DNA of 64,000 nucleotides, from the NCBI RefSeq assembly GCF_020181035.1, contig NZ_JAIQYY010000002.1, forward strand, positions 138,836 to 202,835. The letters are read 5' to 3'. Numbering within the stretch: position 1 is the stretch's first letter; the number at the start of each line of letters is the position of its first letter. The stretch comes from Streptomyces sp. CoH27. GTDB taxonomy: Bacteria; Actinomycetota; Actinomycetes; Streptomycetales; Streptomycetaceae. Both the position numbers and the translations under genes were made by a program. Below, one piece after another: positions 8,029-14,928 of the stretch. The notes beneath the pieces were generated by a model. It ran no database searches, was not told the origin of the DNA, and was given only the letters and a program-made list of their open reading frames with translations.

Positions 8029-8916
8029 TCACCTGCAGGAAACGTCCTCGGCGTCGGCGGCGTGACCCGCCCAGTCCAGGATCTGGACAGCGGCCCCGGC
8101 GGCCTCCAGTCCCTGGCAACGGCCGTGGTGGCGGCGGGCGATGCCTGGAAGGTCGAGATGGCGGCCGAAGGCGGGGTGTGCGGCCAGCCGGCGGGCGTAG
8201 GCCCACAGCGCGCGGTGGCCGGCCACGCGGTGCACGGCGGAGGCGTCGAGGTGGCAGCGGTGGACGGTGTCGAGCTGCACCAGGGTCACCCACAGTTCGA
8301 CGTCGGCGGCGGTGAGCCGGCCGTCGACCAGGTACTCCTCCCCCGCCAGCCGGTTCTCCAGCCGGTCCAGGGTGTCGAGCAGCACGTCGAGGGCGGCGGC
8401 CCGCTCGGCCGGGCCGGCGCCCGCCCGCCCGGCGCGCTGCGCGGCCTCCTCGATGCCCTCGTCGCACATCTGCTCCACGGCCTCGATCACGGACTCCTGG
8501 CCACAGGGATACAGCGCGGCCCGCTCCTCGCCCGGGAAACGGTCGAGGTCGCGCAGGATGTCACGGGCCCGGGTGCTGACGATGCGTCCGGACCAGTCGT
8601 CGCTGAGGACGGGGGCGAGGGCGGGGCCGGTGTAGTGGTGGGCGCTGGCCTCGTACAGCGGACCGAGGGCCGTGTGGCCGCCGCCGGGACCGTCCGGGAC
8701 GGCGGGCAGGACGGTGACCGGACAGCTGTCGCCCAGGCCGAGGAGGCTGTGCCCGACGGCGAGGCGCAGTCCGTCGGGACAGGCGGTGGACAGATGGAGC
8801 CGGTAGCGATGGGGCACGGCGTAGTGGCCGCTGCGAGCGTCCCGGCCGATCCGGCCACGGAAGACGGGGGCGGCGCGGTGGACGGACGGGACGGCGGCGA
8901 GCGGAGCGATGGACAT
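8029..8916 (-). CDS. Ecm4/GTO-like glutathione S-transferase-fold protein
   Basis: A 295-aa protein resembling glutathionyl-hydroquinone reductases. The N-terminal thioredoxin-like part HYAVPHRYRLHLSTACPDG aligns with the family's ...YVSLACPWAHR, but the active-site CPWAH is CPDGL here. DDWSGRIVSTRARDILRDL matches the family's linker, and the helical C-terminal domain contains LDRLENRLAGEEYLVDGRLTAADVELWVTLVQLD. Actinomycetes of this kind use mycothiol rather than glutathione, so the natural thiol substrate is unknown. It sits alone 75 nt behind leader 3, so it probably belongs to the sulfur regulon. Confidence 0.72.
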   Translation of the reverse strand: MSIAPLAAVPSVHRAAPVFRGRIGRDARSGHYAVPHRYRLHLSTACPDGLRLAVGHSLLGLGDSCPVTVLPAVPDGPGGGHTALGPLYEASAHHYTGPALAPVLSDDWSGRIVSTRARDILRDLDRFPGEERAALYPCGQESVIEAVEQMCDEGIEEAAQRAGRAGAGPAERAAALDVLLDTLDRLENRLAGEEYLVDGRLTAADVELWVTLVQLDTVHRCHLDASAVHRVAGHRALWAYARRLAAHPAFGRHLDLPGIARRHHGRCQGLEAAGAAVQILDWAGHAADAEDVSCR

Positions 8917-8953
8917 GCGTCTCCCCTGGTGGTGGGCATGGTTCAGGGTGCGC

Positions 8954-8972
8954 GCCGACGGACGTCGTCGGC
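8954..8972 (-). promoter_or_regulatory. hairpin after leader peptide 3
   Basis: Perfect 7-bp stem GCCGACG/CGTCGGC with a 5-nt loop, 20 nt after the stop of leader 3 and about 37 nt before the GST-like start. Its position matches the hairpins behind leaders 1 and 2. Confidence 0.4.
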
Positions 8973-8991
8973 CGGTGGGCGCGGGGCCGGC

Positions 8992-9114
8992 TCAGCGGCG
9001 CGGGCTGATGGCGCTGCAGACGCGCAGCAGATCGATGTGCCGGCGGGAGGTGAGCAGGGGGGCGCGCAGCGGCGTACGGCCGGCTCGGCCGGTGACCGTG
9101 TCGAGGCGCGCCAT
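8992..9114 (-). CDS. Cys-containing leader peptide 3 (40 aa), upstream of GST-like gene
   Basis: A 40-codon ORF; two adjacent ATGs (9117 and 9114) are possible starts, behind GGTAGGGA. The core SRRHIDLLRVCSAI is very close to the actinobacterial sulfur leader-peptide consensus, with the single Cys inside the RVCSA block. The following gene starts 75 nt downstream, after a hairpin. Expected role: cysteine-sensing upstream ORF (family knowledge plus inference). Confidence 0.8.
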   Translation of the reverse strand: MARLDTVTGRAGRTPLRAPLLTSRRHIDLLRVCSAISPRR

Positions 9115-9261
9115 CATTCCCTACCGTTTCACTAGGATTTCCTCCCTGGAGTGTCGATCGGGTGTCGTGCGACGTCAAGAGGGCGTCCACGCCTGGGACT
9201 CGGGGCGGGTGACGCGAAGGGCGACAAGCGATGTCCGGGGTCTCCTCAGACGGTGCGCCAT

Positions 9262-9273
9262 GTGACATAGTAC
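9262..9273. promoter_or_regulatory. candidate operator of the hydroxyproline regulator (site 1)
   Basis: GTGACATAGTAC ends 5 nt before the GTG start of the dehydrogenase gene. It matches 10 of 12 positions of GTGACATGGCAC at 14182. CATAGT inside it is a possible -10 placed 7 nt before the start, which suggests a leaderless mRNA. Confidence 0.42.
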
Positions 9274-9277
9274 TGCT

Positions 9278-10480
9278 GTGGCAAAGCGACTGACCTGCGA
9301 TGTCGTGGTCGTCGGAGCCGGCATGGTGGGCGCGGCCTGTGCGCTGTACGCCGCGCGGGCCGGCCTCGACGTACACGTGGTGGACCGGGGGCCGGTGGCC
9401 GGCGGCACCACGGGGGCGGGCGAGGGCAACCTGCTCGTCTCCGACAAGGAACCGGGCCCGGAGCTCGGACTCGCCCTGCTGTCGGCCCGGTTGTGGGAGC
9501 GGCTGGCGGCCGAGCTCGGCACGGAGATCGAGTACGACCCCAAGGGCGGCCTGGTGGTCGCCTCGACCCCGCACGCCCTGGCCGCGCTGACGGACTTCGC
9601 GGCCGCACAGCGTGCCGCCGGAGTGACCGCCGATCCGGTGAGCGCGGCCGAACTCCGCGAACTGGAGCCTCACTTGGCCCCTGGCATGGCGGGCGGGGTG
9701 CACTATCCGCAGGACGCCCAGGTCATGCCCGCCCTGGCCGCGGCCCACCTGCTCCGCGCCTCCGGCGCCCGGCTGCACACCGGCTGGACGGTGAGCGGGG
9801 TGGCCCGCACGGCGCACGGCGCGGTGGCCGGTGTCCGCACCGACCGGGGCGACCTGTACGCACCGGCGGTGGTGAACGCGGCCGGTACCTGGGGCGGCGA
9901 CCTCGCGGCACTCGCGGGCGTCCGGCTGCCGGTGCTCCCCCGGCGCGGCTTCGTGCTGGTGACCGAGCCGCTGCCGCGGATGGTCCGGCACAAGGTGTAC
10001 GCGGCGGACTACGTAGCCGACGTGGCGAGCGACGCGGCCGCCCTGCGCACCTCGCCGGTCGTGGAGGGCACGGCCGCCGGGCCGGTGCTGATCGGCGCGA
10101 GCCGCGAACGGGTCGGTTTCGACCGCTCGTTGTCCCTGCCCGTGGTACGGGCGCTCGCGGCCGGGGCGATCGGCCTGTTCCCCTTCCTGGAGCGGGTCCG
10201 CGCGCTGCGGACGTACGCGGGCTTCCGGCCGTATCTGCCCGATCACCTCCCGGCCATCGGCCCCGACCCCCGGCTGCCCGGCCTGTTCCACGCCTGCGGT
10301 CACGAGGGCGCCGGCATCGGACTCGCCCCCGGCACCGGGCAGTTGATCGCCCAGGCGCTGACCGGGAAGACACCGGAGCTGGACCTCACACCGTTCCGGC
10401 CGGAGCGATTCGACACCGCCGCCGACGCCCACGCCGAGCCCGACACCGACGCCACCATCGACGGAGGCAACCCATCGTGA
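9278..10480 (+). CDS. FAD-dependent D-hydroxyproline dehydrogenase-type subunit (DAO family)
   Basis: A 400-aa DAO-family flavoprotein from GTG 9278. The FAD-binding Rossmann motif VVVVGAGMVGAACAL lies at residues 9-23, FAD ribose contact VHVVDRG follows, and the C-terminal HACGHEGAGIGLAPGTGQL is typical of DAO enzymes. With the [2Fe-2S] and HcnB-like subunits encoded next it forms the three-subunit layout known for D-hydroxyproline dehydrogenases (LhpB/E/F) and hydrogen cyanide synthase. It would oxidise cis-4-hydroxy-D-proline to pyrroline-4-hydroxy-2-carboxylate. The stop overlaps the next start (GTGA). Confidence 0.85.
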   Translation: MAKRLTCDVVVVGAGMVGAACALYAARAGLDVHVVDRGPVAGGTTGAGEGNLLVSDKEPGPELGLALLSARLWERLAAELGTEIEYDPKGGLVVASTPHALAALTDFAAAQRAAGVTADPVSAAELRELEPHLAPGMAGGVHYPQDAQVMPALAAAHLLRASGARLHTGWTVSGVARTAHGAVAGVRTDRGDLYAPAVVNAAGTWGGDLAALAGVRLPVLPRRGFVLVTEPLPRMVRHKVYAADYVADVASDAAALRTSPVVEGTAAGPVLIGASRERVGFDRSLSLPVVRALAAGAIGLFPFLERVRALRTYAGFRPYLPDHLPAIGPDPRLPGLFHACGHEGAGIGLAPGTGQLIAQALTGKTPELDLTPFRPERFDTAADAHAEPDTDATIDGGNPS

Positions 10481-10779
10481 ATCCCCTGGAGTTGGCCCGG
10501 GCCCGGCCGGGTGAGACCTTCACCGTCACCCTGGACGGGCGGTCCGTCGAGGCGCTGCCCGGGCAGACGGTCGCGGCGGCGCTGTGGGCGGCGGGTGTGA
10601 CGGCCTGGCGCAGCACGCGGGGCGCAGGCCGGCCACGCGGGGTGTTCTGCGGGATCGGGGTGTGCTTCGACTGCCTGGTGACCGTCAACGGCCGGGCGAA
10701 CCAACGGGCTTGCCTGGTCCCCGTGCACCCGGGCGATGTGATCCGCACCCAGGAGGGGACGGGACGGGCCGATGACTGA
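10477..10779 (+). CDS. [2Fe-2S] ferredoxin-like dehydrogenase subunit (HcnA-like)
   Basis: A 100-aa protein from GTG 10477. After a ubiquitin-like segment (FTVTLDGRSVEALPGQTVAAAL, read in two parts) comes the plant-type [2Fe-2S] loop FCGIGVCFDCLVTVNG with CX4CX2C spacing, and the fourth Cys in NQRACL. It should carry electrons between the two flavoprotein subunits on either side. It overlaps both neighbours (GTGA upstream, 8 bp downstream), indicating coupled, stoichiometric synthesis. Confidence 0.88.
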   Translation: MNPLELARARPGETFTVTLDGRSVEALPGQTVAAALWAAGVTAWRSTRGAGRPRGVFCGIGVCFDCLVTVNGRANQRACLVPVHPGDVIRTQEGTGRADD

Positions 10780-12172
10780 GCGTGTGCGTCTCGCCGTCGT
10801 CGGGGCGGGTCCGGCGGGTCTCGCCGGGGCCCTGGCGGCGGCCGCCCGGGGCGTGGACGTCACGCTGATCGACGCGGCCGGGCAGGCGGGCGGCCAGTTC
10901 TACCGGCAGCCCGCCCCCGCCCTGAACGCGCGCCGCCCCGAGGCCCTGCACCACCAGTGGCGCACCTGGCAGCGTCTGTCCGACGGCCTCGCCCGCCACC
11001 TCGCGGCCGGACGGATCACCCATCTGGCGGAGCATCATGTCTGGTGCGTGCAGCGCGCGTCGGACGCCTTCAGAGTGCACGCACTGCTCGGTCCCGCGCA
11101 GGAGGAGGGGGTCACCGTCCGCGCCGACGCCGTGCTGCTCGCCACCGGCGGCTACGAGCGGGGGCTGCCCTTCCCGGGCTGGTCGCTTCCGGGTGTCGTC
11201 ACGGCAGGCGGCGCGCAGGCCATGCTCAAGGGCGGCCTGGTGCTGCCGGGCCGGCGGATCGTGGTCGCGGGCACCGGGCCGCTGCTGCTGCCGGTGGCGA
11301 CCGGGCTCGCCGCCGCGGGCGCCGAGGTGGCCGCGCTGGTGGAGTCCGCCGACCCCGCGGCCCTGCTGCGGCGGGCGCCGGAGCTCGCCGCCCAGCCCGG
11401 AAAACTCGCCGAAGGCGCCTGGTACGCGGGGCAGTTGGTGCGCCATCGGGTGCGCACCCTGGCCCGGCACACCGTGGTGGAGGCACACGGCACGGACCGG
11501 CTGACGGCGGTCACCGTCGCCGCGCTGGACCGCGCCGGGCGGATCCGGCCCGGCAGCGCCCGCCGCATCCCCTGCGACACCCTTGCCGTCGGCCACGGCA
11601 TGCTGCCGCACACCGACCTCGCCGAGACCCTCGGTTGCACGCTGAACGGGACGGACGTGGACGTCGACGCGGAGCAGCGCACCGACGTGCCCGGGGTGTG
11701 GGCCGCCGGGGAGACCACCGGCATCGGCGGCGCCGCCCTCGCCCTCGCCGAGGGCCACATCGCCGGCCGCTCCGCCGCCGCCCGCCTGCACGGCACCGTT
11801 CCCGACCCGCGCGCGTGGGCCGCTGCCGACCGGGCCAGGACCCGGCTGCGGGCGTTCTTCGCGACCCTCGACACGGTGTACGCACCGCCCGCGGGCTGGG
11901 CGGAACGGATCCCGGACGACACGGTGGTGTGCCGGTGCGAGGAGGTCACCGCGGGCGAGGTCCGTACCGCCGGTCCGCTGGGCGCCGGCGACCTGCGCAC
12001 CGCGAAACTGCTCACCCGGGCCGGCATGGGCTGGTGCCAGGGCCGGATGTGCGCGCCCGCCGTGGCCGGCCTGACCGGCTGCCCGCTCACCCCGGGGCGG
12101 CGGCCGTTCGCGCGCCCGGTACCGCTCGGCGTCCTGGCGAACGTGCCGGACGACGAGACACCCGCTCAGTGA
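10772..12172 (+). CDS. FAD/NAD(P)-binding dehydrogenase subunit with BFD-like [2Fe-2S] domain (HcnB-like)
   Basis: A 466-aa flavoprotein: N-terminal GxGxxG in LAVVGAGPAGLAGALAAA, a second nucleotide-binding motif (RRIVVAGTGPLLLPVATGL), and GVWAAGETTGIGGAALALAEG near residue 310. The C-terminal part carries VVCRCEEVTAGEV and MGWCQGRMCAPAV, the four cysteines of a BFD-like iron-sulfur domain. This is the second flavoprotein of the heteromeric hydroxyproline dehydrogenase. The 54-bp gap to the next gene contains operator site 2. Confidence 0.87.
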   Translation: MTERVRLAVVGAGPAGLAGALAAAARGVDVTLIDAAGQAGGQFYRQPAPALNARRPEALHHQWRTWQRLSDGLARHLAAGRITHLAEHHVWCVQRASDAFRVHALLGPAQEEGVTVRADAVLLATGGYERGLPFPGWSLPGVVTAGGAQAMLKGGLVLPGRRIVVAGTGPLLLPVATGLAAAGAEVAALVESADPAALLRRAPELAAQPGKLAEGAWYAGQLVRHRVRTLARHTVVEAHGTDRLTAVTVAALDRAGRIRPGSARRIPCDTLAVGHGMLPHTDLAETLGCTLNGTDVDVDAEQRTDVPGVWAAGETTGIGGAALALAEGHIAGRSAAARLHGTVPDPRAWAAADRARTRLRAFFATLDTVYAPPAGWAERIPDDTVVCRCEEVTAGEVRTAGPLGAGDLRTAKLLTRAGMGWCQGRMCAPAVAGLTGCPLTPGRRPFARPVPLGVLANVPDDETPAQ

Positions 12173-12186
12173 ATATCAATCACACA

Positions 12187-12198
12187 GTGCCATGTCAC
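12187..12198. promoter_or_regulatory. candidate operator of the hydroxyproline regulator (site 2)
   Basis: GTGCCATGTCAC, the exact reverse complement of GTGACATGGCAC at 14182, lies 28 nt before the start of the DapA-family gene. The form GTGNCATGNCAC is palindromic, as expected for a dimeric FCD-type GntR regulator. Confidence 0.48.
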
Positions 12199-12226
12199 AC
12201 CCTACCGAGCTGATGGGGGACCCCTC

Positions 12227-13123
12227 ATGACCCACCCGGAGAACCGTCCCTGGCGCGGCGTTCTCGTCGCCACCGCGCTCCCGCTGCGCGCCGACCTGTC
12301 GGTCGACTACGACCGCTACGCCGAGCACTGCGCCTGGCTGGTGGCGAGCGGCTGCGACGGCGTCGTACCCAACGGCTCGCTCGGCGAGTACCAGGTGCTC
12401 ACCCCCGAGGAGCGGGCCCGGGTGGTGGAGACGGCCGTGGCAGCGATCGGCGGCGAGCGGGTGATGCCGGGCGTCGCCGCGTACGGCTCGGCCGAGGCCC
12501 GGCGCTGGGCCGAGCAGGCGGGCGAGGCCGGCTGCGCGTCGGTGATGCTGCTGCCGCCCAACGCCTACCGCGCCGACGAGCGTTCCGTGCTCGCCCACTA
12601 CGCGGAGGTCGCCCGCGCGGGCCTGCCGGTGGTGGCGTACAACAACCCGATCGACACCAAGGTCGACCTGGTGCCCGAACTCCTCGCCCGGCTGCACGGC
12701 GAGGGGCACATCCACGGCGTCAAGGAGTTCTCGGGCGACGTGCGCCGCGCCTATTCGCTCGCGGAACTCGCCCCGGAGCTGGACCTGTTGATCGGTGCCG
12801 ACGACGTCCTGCTGGAGCTGGCCGTGGCGGGCGCCAAAGGCTGGGTGGCCGGCTATCCCAACGCGCTGCCCCGCGCCTCGGCGGAGCTGTACCGTGCCGC
12901 GGCGGCCGGTGACCTCACCACCGCGCTCCCCCTGTACCGGCAGCTGCATCCCCTGCTGCGCTGGGACTCGCGGACGGAGTTCGTGCAGGCGATCAAGCTG
13001 TCCATGGACGTCGTCGGCCGGTACGGCGGCCCGGTGCGCCCGCCGCGCGTCCCGCTGACGCCGGAACAGCAGGCCATGGTCCGGGCGGCCACCGAGAAGG
13101 CCGCCGCGGCGGGACTCGCATAA
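12227..13123 (+). CDS. DapA-family pyrroline-4-hydroxy-2-carboxylate deaminase (probable)
   Basis: A 298-aa (beta/alpha)8 lyase of the dihydrodipicolinate synthase/N-acetylneuraminate lyase family. The Schiff-base lysine is Lys166 in HGVKEFSGD and the conserved tyrosine is Tyr138 in VVAYNNP; GSLGEYQVLTPEER replaces the usual GTTGE motif. In hydroxyproline clusters this family converts pyrroline-4-hydroxy-2-carboxylate to 2-oxoglutarate semialdehyde plus ammonia (LhpC). That role is assigned from the context of the dehydrogenase and epimerase. The semialdehyde dehydrogenase is not in the window. Confidence 0.82.
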   Translation: MTHPENRPWRGVLVATALPLRADLSVDYDRYAEHCAWLVASGCDGVVPNGSLGEYQVLTPEERARVVETAVAAIGGERVMPGVAAYGSAEARRWAEQAGEAGCASVMLLPPNAYRADERSVLAHYAEVARAGLPVVAYNNPIDTKVDLVPELLARLHGEGHIHGVKEFSGDVRRAYSLAELAPELDLLIGADDVLLELAVAGAKGWVAGYPNALPRASAELYRAAAAGDLTTALPLYRQLHPLLRWDSRTEFVQAIKLSMDVVGRYGGPVRPPRVPLTPEQQAMVRAATEKAAAAGLA

Positions 13124-13151
13124 GCTCGCAGCTCGCACAAGGGAGTCGGAT

Positions 13152-14153
13152 ATGCGCAGCAAGCTCGTCCTGCACGCCGTCGACTCGCACACCGAGGGCA
13201 TGCCGACCCGCGTGATCACCGGCGGGATCGGCACCGTACCGGGTGCGACGATGAACGAACGGCGGCTGTACTTCCGTGAACACCGTGATCCCATCAAGCA
13301 GTTGCTGATGAACGAGCCGCGCGGCCACTCCGCGATGAGCGGCGCGATCCTCCAGCCGCCGACCCGCCCCGACTGCGACTGGGGCGTGATCTACATCGAG
13401 GTCTCCGGCTATCTGCCGATGTGCGGGCACGGCACCATCGGGGTGGCGACCGTGCTGGTCGAGACCGGCATGGTGGAGGTCGTGGAGCCGGTGACCACGA
13501 TCCGGCTGGACACCCCGGCGGGGCTCGTGGTGGCCGAGGTGGCGGTGGAGAACGGCGCCGCGCGGCACGTGACCCTGAAGAACGTGCCGTCGTTCGCCGT
13601 CGCCCTGGACCGCAAGATCACCCTTCCGGACGGCCGCACGGTCACCTACGACCTCGCCTACGGCGGCAACTTCTACGCGATCCTCCCCCTCGACGCCTTC
13701 GGTCTGCCCTTCGACCGCGCCCGCAAGGACGACATCCTCGCGGCCGGCCTCATGCTGATGGAGGCGATCAACTCCGAGGCGCAGCCGGTGCATCCCGAGG
13801 ATCCGTCGATCCGCGGCTGCCACCACGTCCACCTCTACGCTCCCGGCGCCACCGCACGGCACTCACGGCACGCGATGGCCATCCACCCGGGCTGGTTCGA
13901 CCGCTCCCCGTGCGGTACGGGCACCAGCGCGCGCATGGCGCAGCTGCACGCGCGCGGTGAACTGCCGTTGCACACCGAGTTCGTGAACGAGTCGTTCATC
14001 GGCACCCGGTTCACCGGACGGCTGCTCGGCGAGACGGAGGTCGCCGGAGTCCCGGCCGTGCTGCCGAGTTTCACCGGCCGCGCGTGGATCACCGGCACCG
14101 CCCAGTATCTGCTCGACCCCACCGACCCCTTCCCGGAAGGCTTCATGCTCTAG
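13152..14153 (+). CDS. 4-hydroxyproline 2-epimerase (proline racemase family)
   Basis: A 333-aa member of the proline racemase superfamily. Both catalytic cysteines are present: Cys91 in MCGHGTIG and Cys254 in SPCGTGTSA. This makes it a racemase/epimerase rather than the Ser/Thr-type dehydratase. DSHTEGMPTRV near the start and MNEPRGHSAMSGAI are standard. It would interconvert trans-4-hydroxy-L-proline and cis-4-hydroxy-D-proline, feeding the dehydrogenase encoded upstream. It lies 28 bp after the deaminase and 24 bp before the regulator, with one direction of transcription. Confidence 0.9.
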   Translation: MRSKLVLHAVDSHTEGMPTRVITGGIGTVPGATMNERRLYFREHRDPIKQLLMNEPRGHSAMSGAILQPPTRPDCDWGVIYIEVSGYLPMCGHGTIGVATVLVETGMVEVVEPVTTIRLDTPAGLVVAEVAVENGAARHVTLKNVPSFAVALDRKITLPDGRTVTYDLAYGGNFYAILPLDAFGLPFDRARKDDILAAGLMLMEAINSEAQPVHPEDPSIRGCHHVHLYAPGATARHSRHAMAIHPGWFDRSPCGTGTSARMAQLHARGELPLHTEFVNESFIGTRFTGRLLGETEVAGVPAVLPSFTGRAWITGTAQYLLDPTDPFPEGFML

Positions 14154-14177
14154 TGGTCCTCTAGAATCCCGCCGGTG

Positions 14178-14882
14178 ATGCGTGACATGGCACAGCCAGA
14201 GAACAAGCCGGACTCGGACCTGCCGGCGCTCCCCCGGCTCGGCGGCCGGCGCAGCAGCTACCGCGAGCGGGTCGCCGACGCGCTGCGCGCCGCGCTGATC
14301 GCGGGCGAGCTGCGGCCGGGCGAGGTCTATTCCGCGCCGTCGCTCGCCGCCCGCTTCGGTGTCTCGGCGACCCCGGTGCGGGAGGCGATGCTGGACCTGG
14401 CCAAGGAGGGCCTGGTCGACACCGTGCCCAACAAGGGCTTCCGGGTCACGGCGGTGTCCGACCGGCAGCTGGACGAGTACACGCACATCCGGGCGCTGAT
14501 CGAGATCCCCACCGTGGTGGCCCTGGCCCGCACGGCCGACCGGGTCTCGCTGGAGGCGCTGCGCCCGGCGGCCCGCGAGATCGTCACCGCGGCGCAGGCC
14601 GGTGATCTGATCGCCTACGTCGAGGCCGACACCCGCTTCCACCTCGGCCTGCTCGCCCTGGCCGGCAACGCCCATCTGGTCGAGGTGGTCGCCGACCTGC
14701 GCGGCCGCTCCCGCCTCTACGGCCTGACGGCCCTGGTGGCGGCCGGCCGGCTGCTCGCCTCGGCCGAGGAGCACCTCGAACTCCTCGACGCCCTGCTGGA
14801 GCGGGACGAGCAGGCCGTGCGCGCGGTCATGACCCGGCATCTGGGGCATGTGCGCAGTCTGTGGGCAGGCGGCGAGAGCTAG
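14178..14882 (+). CDS. GntR-family (FCD domain) regulator of hydroxyproline catabolism
   Basis: About 234 aa. The winged-helix domain (RSSYRERVADALRAALIAG, then SLAARFGVSATPVREAMLDLAKEGLV) is at residues 20-85. The all-helical FCD ligand domain follows, with D/H metal ligands in DTRFHLGLLALAGN and later HLELLDALLERD. Starts at GTG 14175, ATG 14178 or ATG 14187 are all possible; TAGAAT at 14162 would fit a leaderless transcript from 14178. Operator site 3 overlaps the first codons, suggesting autoregulation. Confidence 0.86.
   Translation: MRDMAQPENKPDSDLPALPRLGGRRSSYRERVADALRAALIAGELRPGEVYSAPSLAARFGVSATPVREAMLDLAKEGLVDTVPNKGFRVTAVSDRQLDEYTHIRALIEIPTVVALARTADRVSLEALRPAAREIVTAAQAGDLIAYVEADTRFHLGLLALAGNAHLVEVVADLRGRSRLYGLTALVAAGRLLASAEEHLELLDALLERDEQAVRAVMTRHLGHVRSLWAGGES
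14182..14193. promoter_or_regulatory. candidate operator of the hydroxyproline regulator (site 3)
   Basis: GTGACATGGCAC, palindromic as GTGNCATGNCAC, lies just inside the start of the regulator gene and downstream of a TAGAAT -10 at 14162-14167. Bound repressor would block its own transcription. Confidence 0.45.
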
Positions 14883-14928
14883 GTGTATTGATCTGAAGCG
14901 TGAACAACGCTTCAGATCAATACACCTA
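14880..14928. terminator. bidirectional terminator, perfect 21-bp stem that includes both stop codons
   Basis: The inverted repeat 14880-14900 / 14908-14928 is perfect over 21 bp with a 7-nt loop (TGAACAA). Its outermost TAG is the stop codon of the GntR gene; on the other strand the mirrored TAG is the stop of the convergent XRE-type gene. The stem is much less GC-rich than its surroundings, which is unusual here. Confidence 0.85.
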
